Counted from the first letter of the stretch, positions 6,272-13,404 are shown. The stretch is 20,869 nt of DNA from DASPXK01 sp035637315 (GCA_035637315.1 DASPXK010000392.1:1-20869); one strand, 5' to 3'. A program made the numbers and translations. Notes: a model not told the origin generated them from the sequence alone.

Positions 6272-7072
6272 ATGACCTGGATCAGCGCACCGTTGAGCGT
6301 CGTTCGGCACCGCCACCTGATCTGGATGATGGTGCGCCGCGACGTGCAGGGGCGGTATCGGGGCAGCGCCCTCGGCGCCCTGTGGACGCTGGCCAGCCCG
6401 CTCTTCCTGATCGCCATCTACGCCATCTTCTTCGGTGTCTTCCTGCAGCTTCGACCCGCCGGACGGCCCGGCGTGGCCGACTTCGGTCTGTTCATCATGG
6501 CCGGTGTGGTGCCCTGGATGGCCTTCAGCGAAGGGCTGACCCGCTCGACCAGCGTCGTGCTGGACAATCGGACCCTGGTCAAGAAGGTCGTCTTTCCGCT
6601 CGAGGTCTTGCCAGCCAATGTCGTGATCGCCGCGCTCGTCGGCCAGGCGATCGGCCTGGTCGTGCTCTCATTGGCCCTGCTTCTGATGCGCGGCCAATCG
6701 CCGCTCGGGCTGCTGCTGGTGCCGCTGCTGCTGGTCCCACAGGTGCTCTTCACGCTCGGTCTCGCCTGGCTGCTAGCGAGCATCGGCGTCTTCCTGCGTG
6801 ATCTTGCCCAGGCGATCGGCCTGCTGATGACGGCCTGGATGTTTTTGACCCCGATCTTCTACTCGCCCAGCGCCCTGCCGGCCGATTGGCGGTGGCTGCT
6901 GGTGCTGAACCCGATGGCTCAGTTCGTCGTGGGCTACCGGGCCGCGCTGATGGGAGAGGGCGGCCTGGACTTGCTGGCGCTCGGCGCGGCCGTAGTGATC
7001 GGGTTGCTCACCTTCCTTGTCGGCGGGGCCTGGTTCATGCGGACCAAGCACGCCTTCGCCGACGTCGTCTAG
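6272..7072 (+). CDS. ABC-2 type polysaccharide export permease (Wzm/TagG-like)
   Basis: 266 aa with about six membrane segments. The N-terminal pattern MMVRRDVQGRYRGSALGALW is diagnostic of the Wzm/TagG/KpsM family, which forms the membrane channel exporting lipid-linked polysaccharides or teichoic acids. The segment LVLNPMAQFVVGYR near the C-terminus also fits. It is followed nine bases later by its ATPase, and both should form a heterotetramer in the cytoplasmic membrane. The start at 6272 has no clear Shine-Dalgarno, but it overlaps the stop of a tiny upstream frame (6252-6275), which may couple translation. The sequence ATGACCTGG occurs twice, 20 bp apart (6252 and 6272); only the second is in frame. 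Confidence 0.9.
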   Translation: MTWISAPLSVVRHRHLIWMMVRRDVQGRYRGSALGALWTLASPLFLIAIYAIFFGVFLQLRPAGRPGVADFGLFIMAGVVPWMAFSEGLTRSTSVVLDNRTLVKKVVFPLEVLPANVVIAALVGQAIGLVVLSLALLLMRGQSPLGLLLVPLLLVPQVLFTLGLAWLLASIGVFLRDLAQAIGLLMTAWMFLTPIFYSPSALPADWRWLLVLNPMAQFVVGYRAALMGEGGLDLLALGAAVVIGLLTFLVGGAWFMRTKHAFADVV

Positions 7073-7080
7073 GGACCCAG

Positions 7081-8346
7081 GTGAACAGTCCGGCCATCCT
7101 GGTCGAAGGACTCAGCAAGAAATACGCCCTCTACGCCAACCCGGCCGACCGCCTCAAGGAGATGGTCCTGCGGCGCCCATTTCACCATGAGTTCTGGGCG
7201 CTGCGCGACGTGAGCCTCCAGGTCCCACACGGCCAGACGCTGGGCATCGTTGGCGAGAACGGATCGGGCAAGAGCACCCTGCTCAAGGTGCTGGCCGGTG
7301 TGTTGCGGCCTACTCTGGGCCAGGTCCGGGTGAGCGGACGGGTGGCTGCCCTGCTCGAGCTGGGAGCCGGCTTCAACCCGGAGTTTACCGCCCGCGAGAA
7401 CGTCCTGCTCAACGGTGCCATCATGGGTCTGTCAGAGGCCGAGATGAAGCGGCGGTTCGACGCCATCGCCGAGTTCGCGTCGGTTGGCGAGTTCATCGAC
7501 GAGCCGGTCAAGACCTACTCCGATGGCATGTACGTCAGGCTGGCTTTCGCCACCGCGATCAACGTCGATCCCGATCTCTTGATCGTCGACGAGGCGCTGG
7601 CCGTGGGTGACGCCTACTTCCAGCACCGCTGCATGCTGCGCATGGCCGAGCTTCAGGCCCAGGGGGTGACGATCGTGGTCGTGTCACACGACGTGACCGC
7701 CATCAAGCGGCTTTGCCAACGAGCGCTGTGGATCGATCACGGCCGCGTCGCCGACGATGGCGAGCCTGAGCGCGTCGTGGCGCGCTACCTGGCGGCTCAA
7801 TTCGGCCAGGCCGAGCGCTCGGAGCAGCAGGTTGTCGCCGCCCAGCTCGCGTATTCCGAAGACCAGCTCGCGCGGCCGAACGTCGACCGCCGCTTCGGGA
7901 ATGGGGATGCCGAGATCGTCGGAGTAGGCCTGTTCGACGCCGCGGCTCGGCCGATCGGCACTCTGGTCCACGGCCAGCCAGTCGAGCTGCGCGTACAGGT
8001 CCTCTATCACCGGGCGGTCTCCAAGCCGATGGTCGGCTTCGTCCTGCGTGACCGACTGGGGACCGACCTGGCGAGTACCAACACGACTCTGGAGGGCGAC
8101 GTTCTGCCGCCCGCCGCGGCCGGCGACCTGTTCACCGTCCACTTCACCTGCCAGCCGCCCGTCCTGCACCCTGGCAGCTACTCGTTCGCCCTCACCGCCG
8201 CGGATGGTGACCTCGAGCAGTACATGATGAACGACTGGATCGATAACGCGCTCGTGCTGGAGATCACCGGCGAGGTCCCGATGTACACGCTCATGCGCTT
8301 TCCGATCCGCTGTCGGCTGGAGCGCAAGTCGGTCGTGTCGGCGTGA
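7081..8346 (+). CDS. ABC-2 exporter ATPase with C-terminal carbohydrate-binding domain (Wzt-like)
   Basis: 421 aa from a GTG start eight bases after the permease stop. The nucleotide-binding domain has Walker A GENGSGKST (58-66), a YSDGM signature (146-150, where this family usually has YSSGM), Walker B LLIVDE (166-171) and the H-loop His203. Residues from about 250 to the end form a beta-rich domain like Wzt_C, which in E. coli O8/O9a exporters recognises the modified end of the glycan chain before export. That domain implies that the glycan made by this organism carries a terminal mark. The adjacent methyltransferase overlaps this gene by four bases and is a natural candidate for adding the mark. 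Confidence 0.92.
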   Translation: MNSPAILVEGLSKKYALYANPADRLKEMVLRRPFHHEFWALRDVSLQVPHGQTLGIVGENGSGKSTLLKVLAGVLRPTLGQVRVSGRVAALLELGAGFNPEFTARENVLLNGAIMGLSEAEMKRRFDAIAEFASVGEFIDEPVKTYSDGMYVRLAFATAINVDPDLLIVDEALAVGDAYFQHRCMLRMAELQAQGVTIVVVSHDVTAIKRLCQRALWIDHGRVADDGEPERVVARYLAAQFGQAERSEQQVVAAQLAYSEDQLARPNVDRRFGNGDAEIVGVGLFDAAARPIGTLVHGQPVELRVQVLYHRAVSKPMVGFVLRDRLGTDLASTNTTLEGDVLPPAAAGDLFTVHFTCQPPVLHPGSYSFALTAADGDLEQYMMNDWIDNALVLEITGEVPMYTLMRFPIRCRLERKSVVSA

Positions 8347-9413
8347 GCCCCACCGATGACGTCCTGGCGTTGCCGTTCGACCAGTACCAGCGCTATCGGC
8401 TGCTTGCGGACGCGCTCGAGCGCTTGCGCTCGAGCGACGAGCGGCAAACCATCCTGGACGTCGGCGGCTCGCCTGGTGAGTTCAGGCGGTTCTTGCCGAC
8501 CGATCGGGTGCTGATCGCAGACCTGGCGGGCGAGCCGCCTGATTTCGTGCGGGCCGACGGCGCCAGGCTGCCGTTTCGCGACGGCCAGTTTCCCTTCGTC
8601 GCCTCGAGCGACACCTACGAGCACATACCGCCAGATCGACGCCAGGCCTTCCTGCGCGAGCTGGCGCGGGTCGCGAGCGAAGCAGTCGTCCTGGGCGCGC
8701 CATTCGATGCACCCGGCGTGCGCCAGGCCGAGGCCGCCCTGCGCGCGCTGATCGCTGCCTCACGCGGGCAGGCGTTTCCGTTCCTGGAGGAGCACGCGGC
8801 GTACGGGCTGCCGTCGCTGGCGGAGCTGAAAGGAGCGCTCGCGGCGGAGGGGCTGGCCCACCTGGCGCTGCCGAACGGTTACCTGCCCCGCTGGGCGGCG
8901 ATGCTGGGCCTGTACTTCGTGGCCCAGTGGCAGATGCCGCGCGAGGTCCAGGCCGCCCTGGAGCCGATCAATCGGTTCTACAACTCGACTTTCTACGCAG
9001 AGGACAACCGCGAGCCGTGCTACCGCTGGGTGGTGGTGATCAGCCACCGCCCGGAACGGCTCGAGCAGTTAGGCCCCCTGATGCTGCCGCCCGCCGCGGC
9101 GAGCAGCCGCGAGAACGCGGCCCAGCTGCTGGAGCTGGTGATGCAGGCGGCCGGGCTGTCGGCGATTCGCGCCCAGGCCGAAGTGGTTGCCGAGCGCGAC
9201 GCCACGATTCGCGATCTCCAGGCCAGGCTCGAAGAGCAGGCCGCCTGGGCAAAGCGCTCGGCCGACGAAGTGGATGCCCGCGACGCGGTGGTGCGCGAGC
9301 TCCACGATCTGCTGGCCGCCCGCGACGCTGCGATTCGCGACCTCCGCGACTACCAGGACAGCACCTTCCCGGTCCGCGCGCTCAAACTCCTCCGGCGCCA
9401 CTGGCGACGCTGA
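8343..9413 (+). CDS. SAM-dependent methyltransferase with coiled-coil C-terminus
   Basis: 356 aa, starting at a GTG that overlaps the ATPase stop (GTGA), so translation is coupled. Residues about 1-235 form a class I methyltransferase: motif I ILDVGGSPGEF (37-47), an acidic residue at the end of the next strand (LIADLAG), and SSDTYEHIPPDRRQAFLREL (88-107), typical of Methyltransf_11. From about 273 to 338 the sequence is a charged coiled coil in which RDA recurs at 285, 313 and 327, that is 28 and 14 residues apart (four and two heptads). The last 15 residues are strongly basic (ALKLLRRHWRR) and may touch the membrane or partners. By position it probably methylates the exported glycan or its lipid-linked precursor. 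The substrate is inferred from context only. Confidence 0.82.
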   Translation: MSPTDDVLALPFDQYQRYRLLADALERLRSSDERQTILDVGGSPGEFRRFLPTDRVLIADLAGEPPDFVRADGARLPFRDGQFPFVASSDTYEHIPPDRRQAFLRELARVASEAVVLGAPFDAPGVRQAEAALRALIAASRGQAFPFLEEHAAYGLPSLAELKGALAAEGLAHLALPNGYLPRWAAMLGLYFVAQWQMPREVQAALEPINRFYNSTFYAEDNREPCYRWVVVISHRPERLEQLGPLMLPPAAASSRENAAQLLELVMQAAGLSAIRAQAEVVAERDATIRDLQARLEEQAAWAKRSADEVDARDAVVRELHDLLAARDAAIRDLRDYQDSTFPVRALKLLRRHWRR

Positions 9414-9420
9414 CCAGGAA

Positions 9421-9481
9421 CGAGGAATGAGTCGGGGAGCTGCTCATTCTTTATTCCTCATTCCTCGCTCCTCATTCCTCG
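9421..9481. terminator. Inverted/direct repeat between convergent genes, possible bidirectional terminator
   Basis: CGAGGAATGAG (9421-9431) is complementary to CTCATTCCTCG, which occurs twice (9457-9467 and 9471-9481). The repeat fills the gap between the methyltransferase stop and the protease stop, ending right at the latter. A stem-loop could stop both converging transcripts. It is also typical of dispersed GGAATGAG-type intergenic repeats, so termination is an inference. Confidence 0.5.
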
Positions 9482-11521
9482 CTAAAACGCGCCGGCGCCC
9501 CCGCCGACCAGGGTCTGCCAGGGGCCGCAGCCGTCCACAACGGTAAACGGGACAGTCGTGGGCTGGCCTGGCGTCGCCCGGCGGACGAAGAACGTGAGCT
9601 GCGTGGTCCCGGCAGCCGGGGTGAAGGTGAAGCTGCCCGTCGCGCCGACCTGGCTGCCGATGTCGATCAAGGCGTTCGTGGCAGTCCCAAACTGCAGGCT
9701 CTGGAGCGAGCCACCACCCGCCACGACGGTCGCCTGGAGGCGACCACCGCTGGCCGCGACGGCCGAGACGCCGACGTTGGGCCGAGGGCTGCAATTCGGC
9801 CCGACCGCCGCGGACGCATTGATCCGTCCGTAAGTCCAGAGCGAGCCCGTCCCCGCGATCTGGTCCGCGTATCCGGTGATCCGATCCACGACGGCCTGGT
9901 TGCCGGTCCCGAAGCCCGTCGCCCAGACCAGCGCCGCCAGCCCTGAGACGTGCGGCGTGGCCTGTGAAGTCCCGCTAAACGTCTCGTAGGTGCCCACGAA
10001 GTCGGTCGACAGGATGCTGACACCTGGCGCGGCGACGTCCACGTTGGGCCCAAAATTTGAGAAGCTTGCCTTGGCGTCGTTCTGATCGGTAGCCGCGACG
10101 CCGAGGACGTTGGCGCAGTTGGCCGGTGACTCGGCCCCGCTCGTCCCGTCGTTGCCGGCCGCGGCCGCGACAACCACCCCGTGCGTCCAGGCGTAGCTGA
10201 TGGCCGATTGCATCGAGAACGAGCAGGCCCCAGGCCCGCCGAGGCTCATATTGATCACTTTGGCGCCGTTGTTCGTCGCCCAGGTGATGCCGTTGATGAT
10301 CCAGGAGTTCGGCCCCTGGCCGGTGTCGTCGAGGACCTTGCCGTTCATGATCGCCGCGTCGAAGCCGACGCCCGCCACGCCGATCCCGTTGTTGGTGCTC
10401 GCGGCGGCGATCCCGGCCACGTGCGTCCCGTGGTCGCAAAGGTCGTCCGCGCCAAAGGAAGAGGTCGTGAAGTTGGTCTCCAGGACGACCTTCGATCGAA
10501 CGTCTGGATGGCCGGGTAGGCCATCCGGCGAGATGTAACTGGACGAGCTGCTGTATACGCCGCAGTCGAGGATCGCGATCCGGATGCCGAATGAGCTGTG
10601 CGTCACGTCCCAGGCGGCCGGCGCCTGGATCTTGGCCATCCCATACTGCTGGCCGAAGCTCGGGTCGTTCGGGGTGAAGGTCTTGCGCAGCACGTAGTCG
10701 GGCTCGGCTCGCTCCACATCGGCACGGCCGCGATACGCCGCCAGGGCCTGGGTCACCGTGCCGGGCCGGATCTGGACTCGGGCTAAGTCGGCCAGCCCCA
10801 GCCGCTCGACGGCGAGCGCGCCGGCCGCCTGATGGACCACGTCTCGGGTCGCCTGACTTGCACTGGAACGGAACTTGACCAGCAGGCTGCCGGCCATCAT
10901 CGGCCGGCCGTCGGGCGCGGTCTCCTGCTCGAAGGTGGAGGTCTGGAAGAGGCGCCCGCCCCGCGCAATCGTGACTGGCTTCGTGCCCGGTGCGGAAGTC
11001 GGCGTGGGCGCGACCTGGGCCGCCACGCGCGGGACGGGGACCTCTGGCAGCGTGGCAGTCGTGCTCGACTGGCGGGCTGGCGTCGAGGGGATGGCGGTCC
11101 GCTGGGGCGTGGACGGCGTGACGGCCCTCATCCCCAACCCCTCTCCCTCGAGGGGAGAGGGGTTGGGGATGAGAGGAGAGAGGGGCTCGTCGTTCAGTAT
11201 GGGAACGGGCTGAGGTGAGGCCAACAGCTGGTTGTCGACGTAGCCGCCGTTGCCGTCGGCGTCCTGGACGTTGCGCCAGATCGCGCCGTCGGCCCAGACG
11301 TCCGGGCCGATCACGTATACGAGGACTCCTTCTGGCAAGACCGCCACGACCTCTGACGCGGCGTTCGGCTCGACGTGCAGCTCTGCCCCCAATCCGTCGG
11401 TCCCGCTCACGACCAGCGCCTCTTGCTCCTGCGCGACCAGCGGCTGCCCAGGCACCGAAGACGCGAGCAAGCCCAGAAGCGCTGTGAGCGCGCCCAGACG
11501 TGCCAGGTGGATCGAGCGCAC
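9482..11521 (-). CDS. Secreted subtilisin-like serine protease (S8) with SH3-like domain
   Basis: 679 aa, GTG start preceded by AAAGGA. A Sec signal peptide (about 1-30) leads into a bacterial SH3-like domain (about 35-100). Next is a Ser/Thr/Pro linker (100-185), then a fervidolysin-like propeptide (about 188-280, ending ERAEPDYVLRK). The catalytic domain (about 285-565) has the triad Asp319 (AILDCGV), His364 (HGTHVAG) and Ser519 (GTSQATPH), with oxyanion Asn457. GTSQATP replaces the usual GTSMATP. The last 100 residues are a small beta-rich domain. The family is made as an inactive precursor and cleaves itself after export. Residues 115-132 of the linker are encoded by an intergenic-type palindrome (11127-11173). 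Transcription comes from a clear promoter at 11574-11603. The target is unknown; the SH3-like domain suggests binding to the cell wall. Confidence 0.92.
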   Translation of the reverse strand: MRSIHLARLGALTALLGLLASSVPGQPLVAQEQEALVVSGTDGLGAELHVEPNAASEVVAVLPEGVLVYVIGPDVWADGAIWRNVQDADGNGGYVDNQLLASPQPVPILNDEPLSPLIPNPSPLEGEGLGMRAVTPSTPQRTAIPSTPARQSSTTATLPEVPVPRVAAQVAPTPTSAPGTKPVTIARGGRLFQTSTFEQETAPDGRPMMAGSLLVKFRSSASQATRDVVHQAAGALAVERLGLADLARVQIRPGTVTQALAAYRGRADVERAEPDYVLRKTFTPNDPSFGQQYGMAKIQAPAAWDVTHSSFGIRIAILDCGVYSSSSSYISPDGLPGHPDVRSKVVLETNFTTSSFGADDLCDHGTHVAGIAAASTNNGIGVAGVGFDAAIMNGKVLDDTGQGPNSWIINGITWATNNGAKVINMSLGGPGACSFSMQSAISYAWTHGVVVAAAAGNDGTSGAESPANCANVLGVAATDQNDAKASFSNFGPNVDVAAPGVSILSTDFVGTYETFSGTSQATPHVSGLAALVWATGFGTGNQAVVDRITGYADQIAGTGSLWTYGRINASAAVGPNCSPRPNVGVSAVAASGGRLQATVVAGGGSLQSLQFGTATNALIDIGSQVGATGSFTFTPAAGTTQLTFFVRRATPGQPTTVPFTVVDGCGPWQTLVGGGAGAF
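11127..11173. repeat. Palindromic repeat inserted in frame in the protease gene
   Basis: CTCATCCCCAACCCC on the left and GGGGTTGGGGATGAG on the right, with CTCTCCC/GGGGAGA inside and TCGA at the centre, form a near-perfect stem with one bulged base. It encodes PLIPNPSPLEGEGLGMR in the unstructured linker of the protease. The sequence belongs to the same GGGAGAGGGG / GGTGAGGG class as the intergenic elements at 291-389 and 16117-16174. Confidence 0.75.
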
Positions 11522-11573
11522 GCGTCCTTTCCCCCGAGATCGGCCCTACACCCGCCGCCGACAAGGGCGGCAT

Positions 11574-11603
11574 GTTCTAAGCCCTAAACAGTCGGCCTGT
11601 CAA
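11574..11603 (-). promoter_or_regulatory. Sigma-70-like promoter of the S8 protease gene
   Basis: On the minus strand TTGACA (11598-11603) and TAGAAC (11574-11579) are 18 bp apart. The GTG at 11521 lies about 50 bases further on, with GGGGGAAAGGA before it. It is divergent from the -10 of the cyclodeaminase-family gene at 11646-11651. Confidence 0.55.
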
Positions 11604-11643
11604 AAGGAACGCCGGGGCGGGTGGTTTGGGGCCGCCGGGGCCG

Positions 11644-11653
11644 GCTACACTGG
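11644..11653 (+). promoter_or_regulatory. GCTACACTGG promoter -10 upstream of the cyclodeaminase-family gene
   Basis: TACACT (11646-11651) lies in GCTACACTGG, identical over ten bases to 2581-2590. Transcription from about 11658 would give a leader of some 84 bases that includes a hairpin. Confidence 0.45.
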
Positions 11654-11689
11654 CCGCGGGCACCAACAACCTTACCCCGAAGCCGTTCT

Positions 11690-11712
11690 CCCCCGTCCTT
11701 TAGGGAAGGGGG
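11690..11712 (+). repeat. Leader hairpin upstream of the cyclodeaminase-family gene
   Basis: CCCCCGTCC (11690-11698) pairs with GGGAAGGGGG (11703-11712) with one mismatch and a short loop. An outer, imperfect pair CCTTACCCC / GGGGTTAGG extends it to roughly 11671-11725. It ends just before the AGGAGG of the gene at 11742. It resembles the other G-rich intergenic palindromes here; a regulatory role is possible but unproven. Confidence 0.45.
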
Positions 11713-11741
11713 CTGGGGGGTTAGGTCCAGGAGGATCCAGC

Positions 11742-12722
11742 ATGGCCCTACTGCTCAACCGAGCCGAGCTGGAACGGCTGCTCGACGTGGAGTCGGTCAT
11801 TCAGGCGGTAGAGCGGGGATTTGCGGATTATTCCGACGGCAAGGTGCAGATGCCGGTCCGAACGGCTGTCCGAGTCACCGATCCGCCCGGCGTGCTGCTG
11901 CTGATGCCGTGCTCGATGACCGAGTCCCGTGTCCTTGGGACGAAGCTGGTGTCCGTCTATCCCCAGAACCCAGCTCGCGGCCTGCCCACGATCGGCGCGC
12001 TGTACGTGCTGTCTGACTACGAGACGGGCTTTCCATTGGCGGTCATGGACGCCGGCTTCGTCACGGGTCTGCGGACGGCGGCGGCCTCGGCGGTGGCGAC
12101 GAAGTACCTTGCCCGCAAGGACAGCAAAAGCCTCGGCATCTTTGGGACCGGCGTCCAGGCCGAGTTCCATGCCCTGGCAATCCCGGCCGTTCGAGCGATC
12201 GAGCGCATCCTCGTCTGGGGCTCGTCGCCCGACAAGACGCGCCAGTTCGCCGAGCGAATGCGCGCGCGTGTGCCCGCGAGCGTTGAGGCCGGCGACTCGC
12301 TGGAAGCCGTCGCCGGGGCGGACATCGTCGTGACTGGCACGACTGCCACCCAGCCGCTCTTCCCCGCCCAGGCGGTTCGCGACGGCGCGCACGTGAATGG
12401 CGTCGGCTCGCATGCTCCTGCCACGCGCGAGCTGGACCCCGCGCTGGTCGCCCGAAGCACGGTTGTCGTCGACACTTACGAGGCAGCGTTCGCGGAGGCT
12501 GGCGACCTGCTGCTGGCGATCGAGGAGGGAGCGATCAGGCGAGAGCACGTCCTGGCCGAGATGGGCGAAGTCGTGCTCGGCAAGAAGCCCGGCCGCCAGC
12601 GCGCGGACGAGGTCACCCTGTTCAAGTCGTGCGGAGTAGCCTTCGAGGACGCGGTCACCGCTGGCCTGGCGCTGCAACGAGCCCGTGCGGAGGGCGTCGG
12701 GACAGAGTTCGCCTTCGCCTGA
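11742..12722 (+). CDS. Ornithine cyclodeaminase / mu-crystallin family protein
   Basis: 326 aa, ATG preceded by AGGAGG at a good distance. The family signature is clear: Lys68 in GTKLVSVYP, Arg111 in GLRTAAAS, the Rossmann dinucleotide loop GTGVQA (135-140) and Asp232 in THE segment GSHAPATRELDP, corresponding to the catalytic Asp of Pseudomonas ornithine cyclodeaminase. Members catalyse NAD(P)-dependent ornithine deamination to proline, alanine or N-alkyl amino acid dehydrogenation, or ketimine reduction. Substrate cannot be predicted from the sequence. The frame extends far upstream of 11742, but that part is antisense to the protease gene and its promoter. The gene appears monocistronic and converges on the next minus-strand gene with a 25-bp gap. 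Confidence 0.9.
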   Translation: MALLLNRAELERLLDVESVIQAVERGFADYSDGKVQMPVRTAVRVTDPPGVLLLMPCSMTESRVLGTKLVSVYPQNPARGLPTIGALYVLSDYETGFPLAVMDAGFVTGLRTAAASAVATKYLARKDSKSLGIFGTGVQAEFHALAIPAVRAIERILVWGSSPDKTRQFAERMRARVPASVEAGDSLEAVAGADIVVTGTTATQPLFPAQAVRDGAHVNGVGSHAPATRELDPALVARSTVVVDTYEAAFAEAGDLLLAIEEGAIRREHVLAEMGEVVLGKKPGRQRADEVTLFKSCGVAFEDAVTAGLALQRARAEGVGTEFAFA

Positions 12723-12747
12723 CTCGCGCACGCCGAACGGGCCCAGG

Positions 12748-13011
12748 CTACGTCTGCTCGTGGGGAGGCGCTGGCGCGTGGACTGGCCCGTCGCGCGGGG
12801 TAGCGAACTCGCGAACGCACTGGGCGGCGGCCGCGGCGATGCCGCCGCCGAAGCCGACGACCAGCCACCAGCCGCTCTGGGAGACCAGCGGCCCGATCAC
12901 CAGATCGAGCAGGTAGCCGAGGGCACCGCCAAGCAGCGCGCCGACCAGCATGGCCGCGTAGACCCGAGGCAGGCTCCAGCGGTCGCCCGGCTCGCCGAAC
13001 GACTTCACCAT
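12748..13011 (-). CDS. Small two-helix membrane protein, unknown
   Basis: 87 aa from ATG 13011 (MVKSFGEPGDRW). Two hydrophobic Gly-rich segments, about residues 19-43 (AAMLVGALLGGALGYLLDLV) and 46-65 (GWWLVVGFGGGIAAAAAQCV), are followed by a Pro/His-rich tail. The GxxxG-type spacing suggests tight helix packing. I do not recognise a family. The frame stays open upstream to 13200, but the added part is low quality and rich in rare-looking residues, so the shorter start is preferred. An 11-codon frame (13014-13049) ends two bases before this ATG and could couple translation. A TACCAT hexamer on the minus strand (13057-13062) lies seven bases before that small frame and may be the -10. Confidence 0.5.
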   Translation of the reverse strand: MVKSFGEPGDRWSLPRVYAAMLVGALLGGALGYLLDLVIGPLVSQSGWWLVVGFGGGIAAAAAQCVREFATPRDGPVHAPAPPHEQT

Positions 13012-13203
13012 ACTCAGGCCGACGCGGTTGACTCGAAGTGGGCTCGCATGGCCCAGATGGTACGGGCCAGTCCCGGCCGGTAGCAAGCCGCGGGCTGGGA
13101 CGCGGTGCGTGGTGACGCTCCCCACAATTTCTACGGAATGCACGATAGCGGCCATGGCGGGCCCCGCGGTCGACGGCCAGATCATGGTCCAGGTCATCAC
13201 GCA

Positions 13204-13251
13204 CCGCCAGCCCCCCTACCCCCCAAGCTTGGGGGGTAGGGGGGCTGGCGG
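13204..13251. repeat. Perfect 48-bp palindrome
   Basis: A perfect palindrome centred on AAGCTT with arms made of CCGCCAG, C6, TA and C6. The 24-base half-sites match without mismatch. It lies in the 458-bp gap between the small membrane protein and grpE, upstream of the proposed operator. The sequence could form a cruciform or act as a terminator-like hairpin. The rest of the gap between 13012 and 13296 holds only the small upstream frame noted for the minus-strand gene and G-rich remnants (13251-13280). Confidence 0.85.
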
Positions 13252-13296
13252 GCTTCGTCTCGGGGAGGGGCCGGGGTAGGGGTCCGCTCTTCGTCG

Positions 13297-13353
13297 CTCT
13301 AACACACCTCTAACACTTCTCATACGGGCTTCTTACGCCCCGCCATCTACAGT
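13297..13353 (+). promoter_or_regulatory. Tandem 11-bp direct repeats and -10 of the grpE-dnaK promoter, OmpR/PhoB-type operator
   Basis: Four 11-bp units lie head to tail: CTCTAACACAC (13297), CTCTAACACTT (13308), CTCATACGGGC (13319) and TTCTTACGCCC (13330-13340). The first two share nine bases and the 7-base cores fit a YTCWWAC consensus. A -10-like TACAGT (13348-13353) begins 11 bases after the last 7-base core. Repeats of seven bases with four-base spacers, set this close to the -10, are the geometry of OmpR/PhoB winged-helix regulator sites. No CIRCE (HrcA) element is visible. Which regulator binds is unknown. Confidence 0.5.
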
Positions 13354-13360
13354 ATGTCTG

Positions 13361-13404
13361 CAAGCGGTTGGCCCTCAGGGCGTTGCCCCGAGCGGTGCCG
13401 CTTG
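13361..13404 (+). promoter_or_regulatory. 5' leader stem-loop of the grpE-dnaK transcript
   Basis: CAAGCGG (13361-13367) pairs with CCGCTTG (13398-13404), with GCCC/GGGC (13371-13374 and 13378-13381) nested inside. With a transcription start near 13360 the stem would sit at the very 5' end of the mRNA. Such hairpins can stabilise mRNA. A thermometer role is possible, but the Shine-Dalgarno (GGAGGT, 13460-13465) is not part of this stem. Confidence 0.35.

Noticed and set aside
11250..11741. N-terminal extension of the cyclodeaminase-family frame
   Set aside because: It is antisense to the protease gene and its promoter; ATG 11742 has AGGAGG and matches the family N-terminus.
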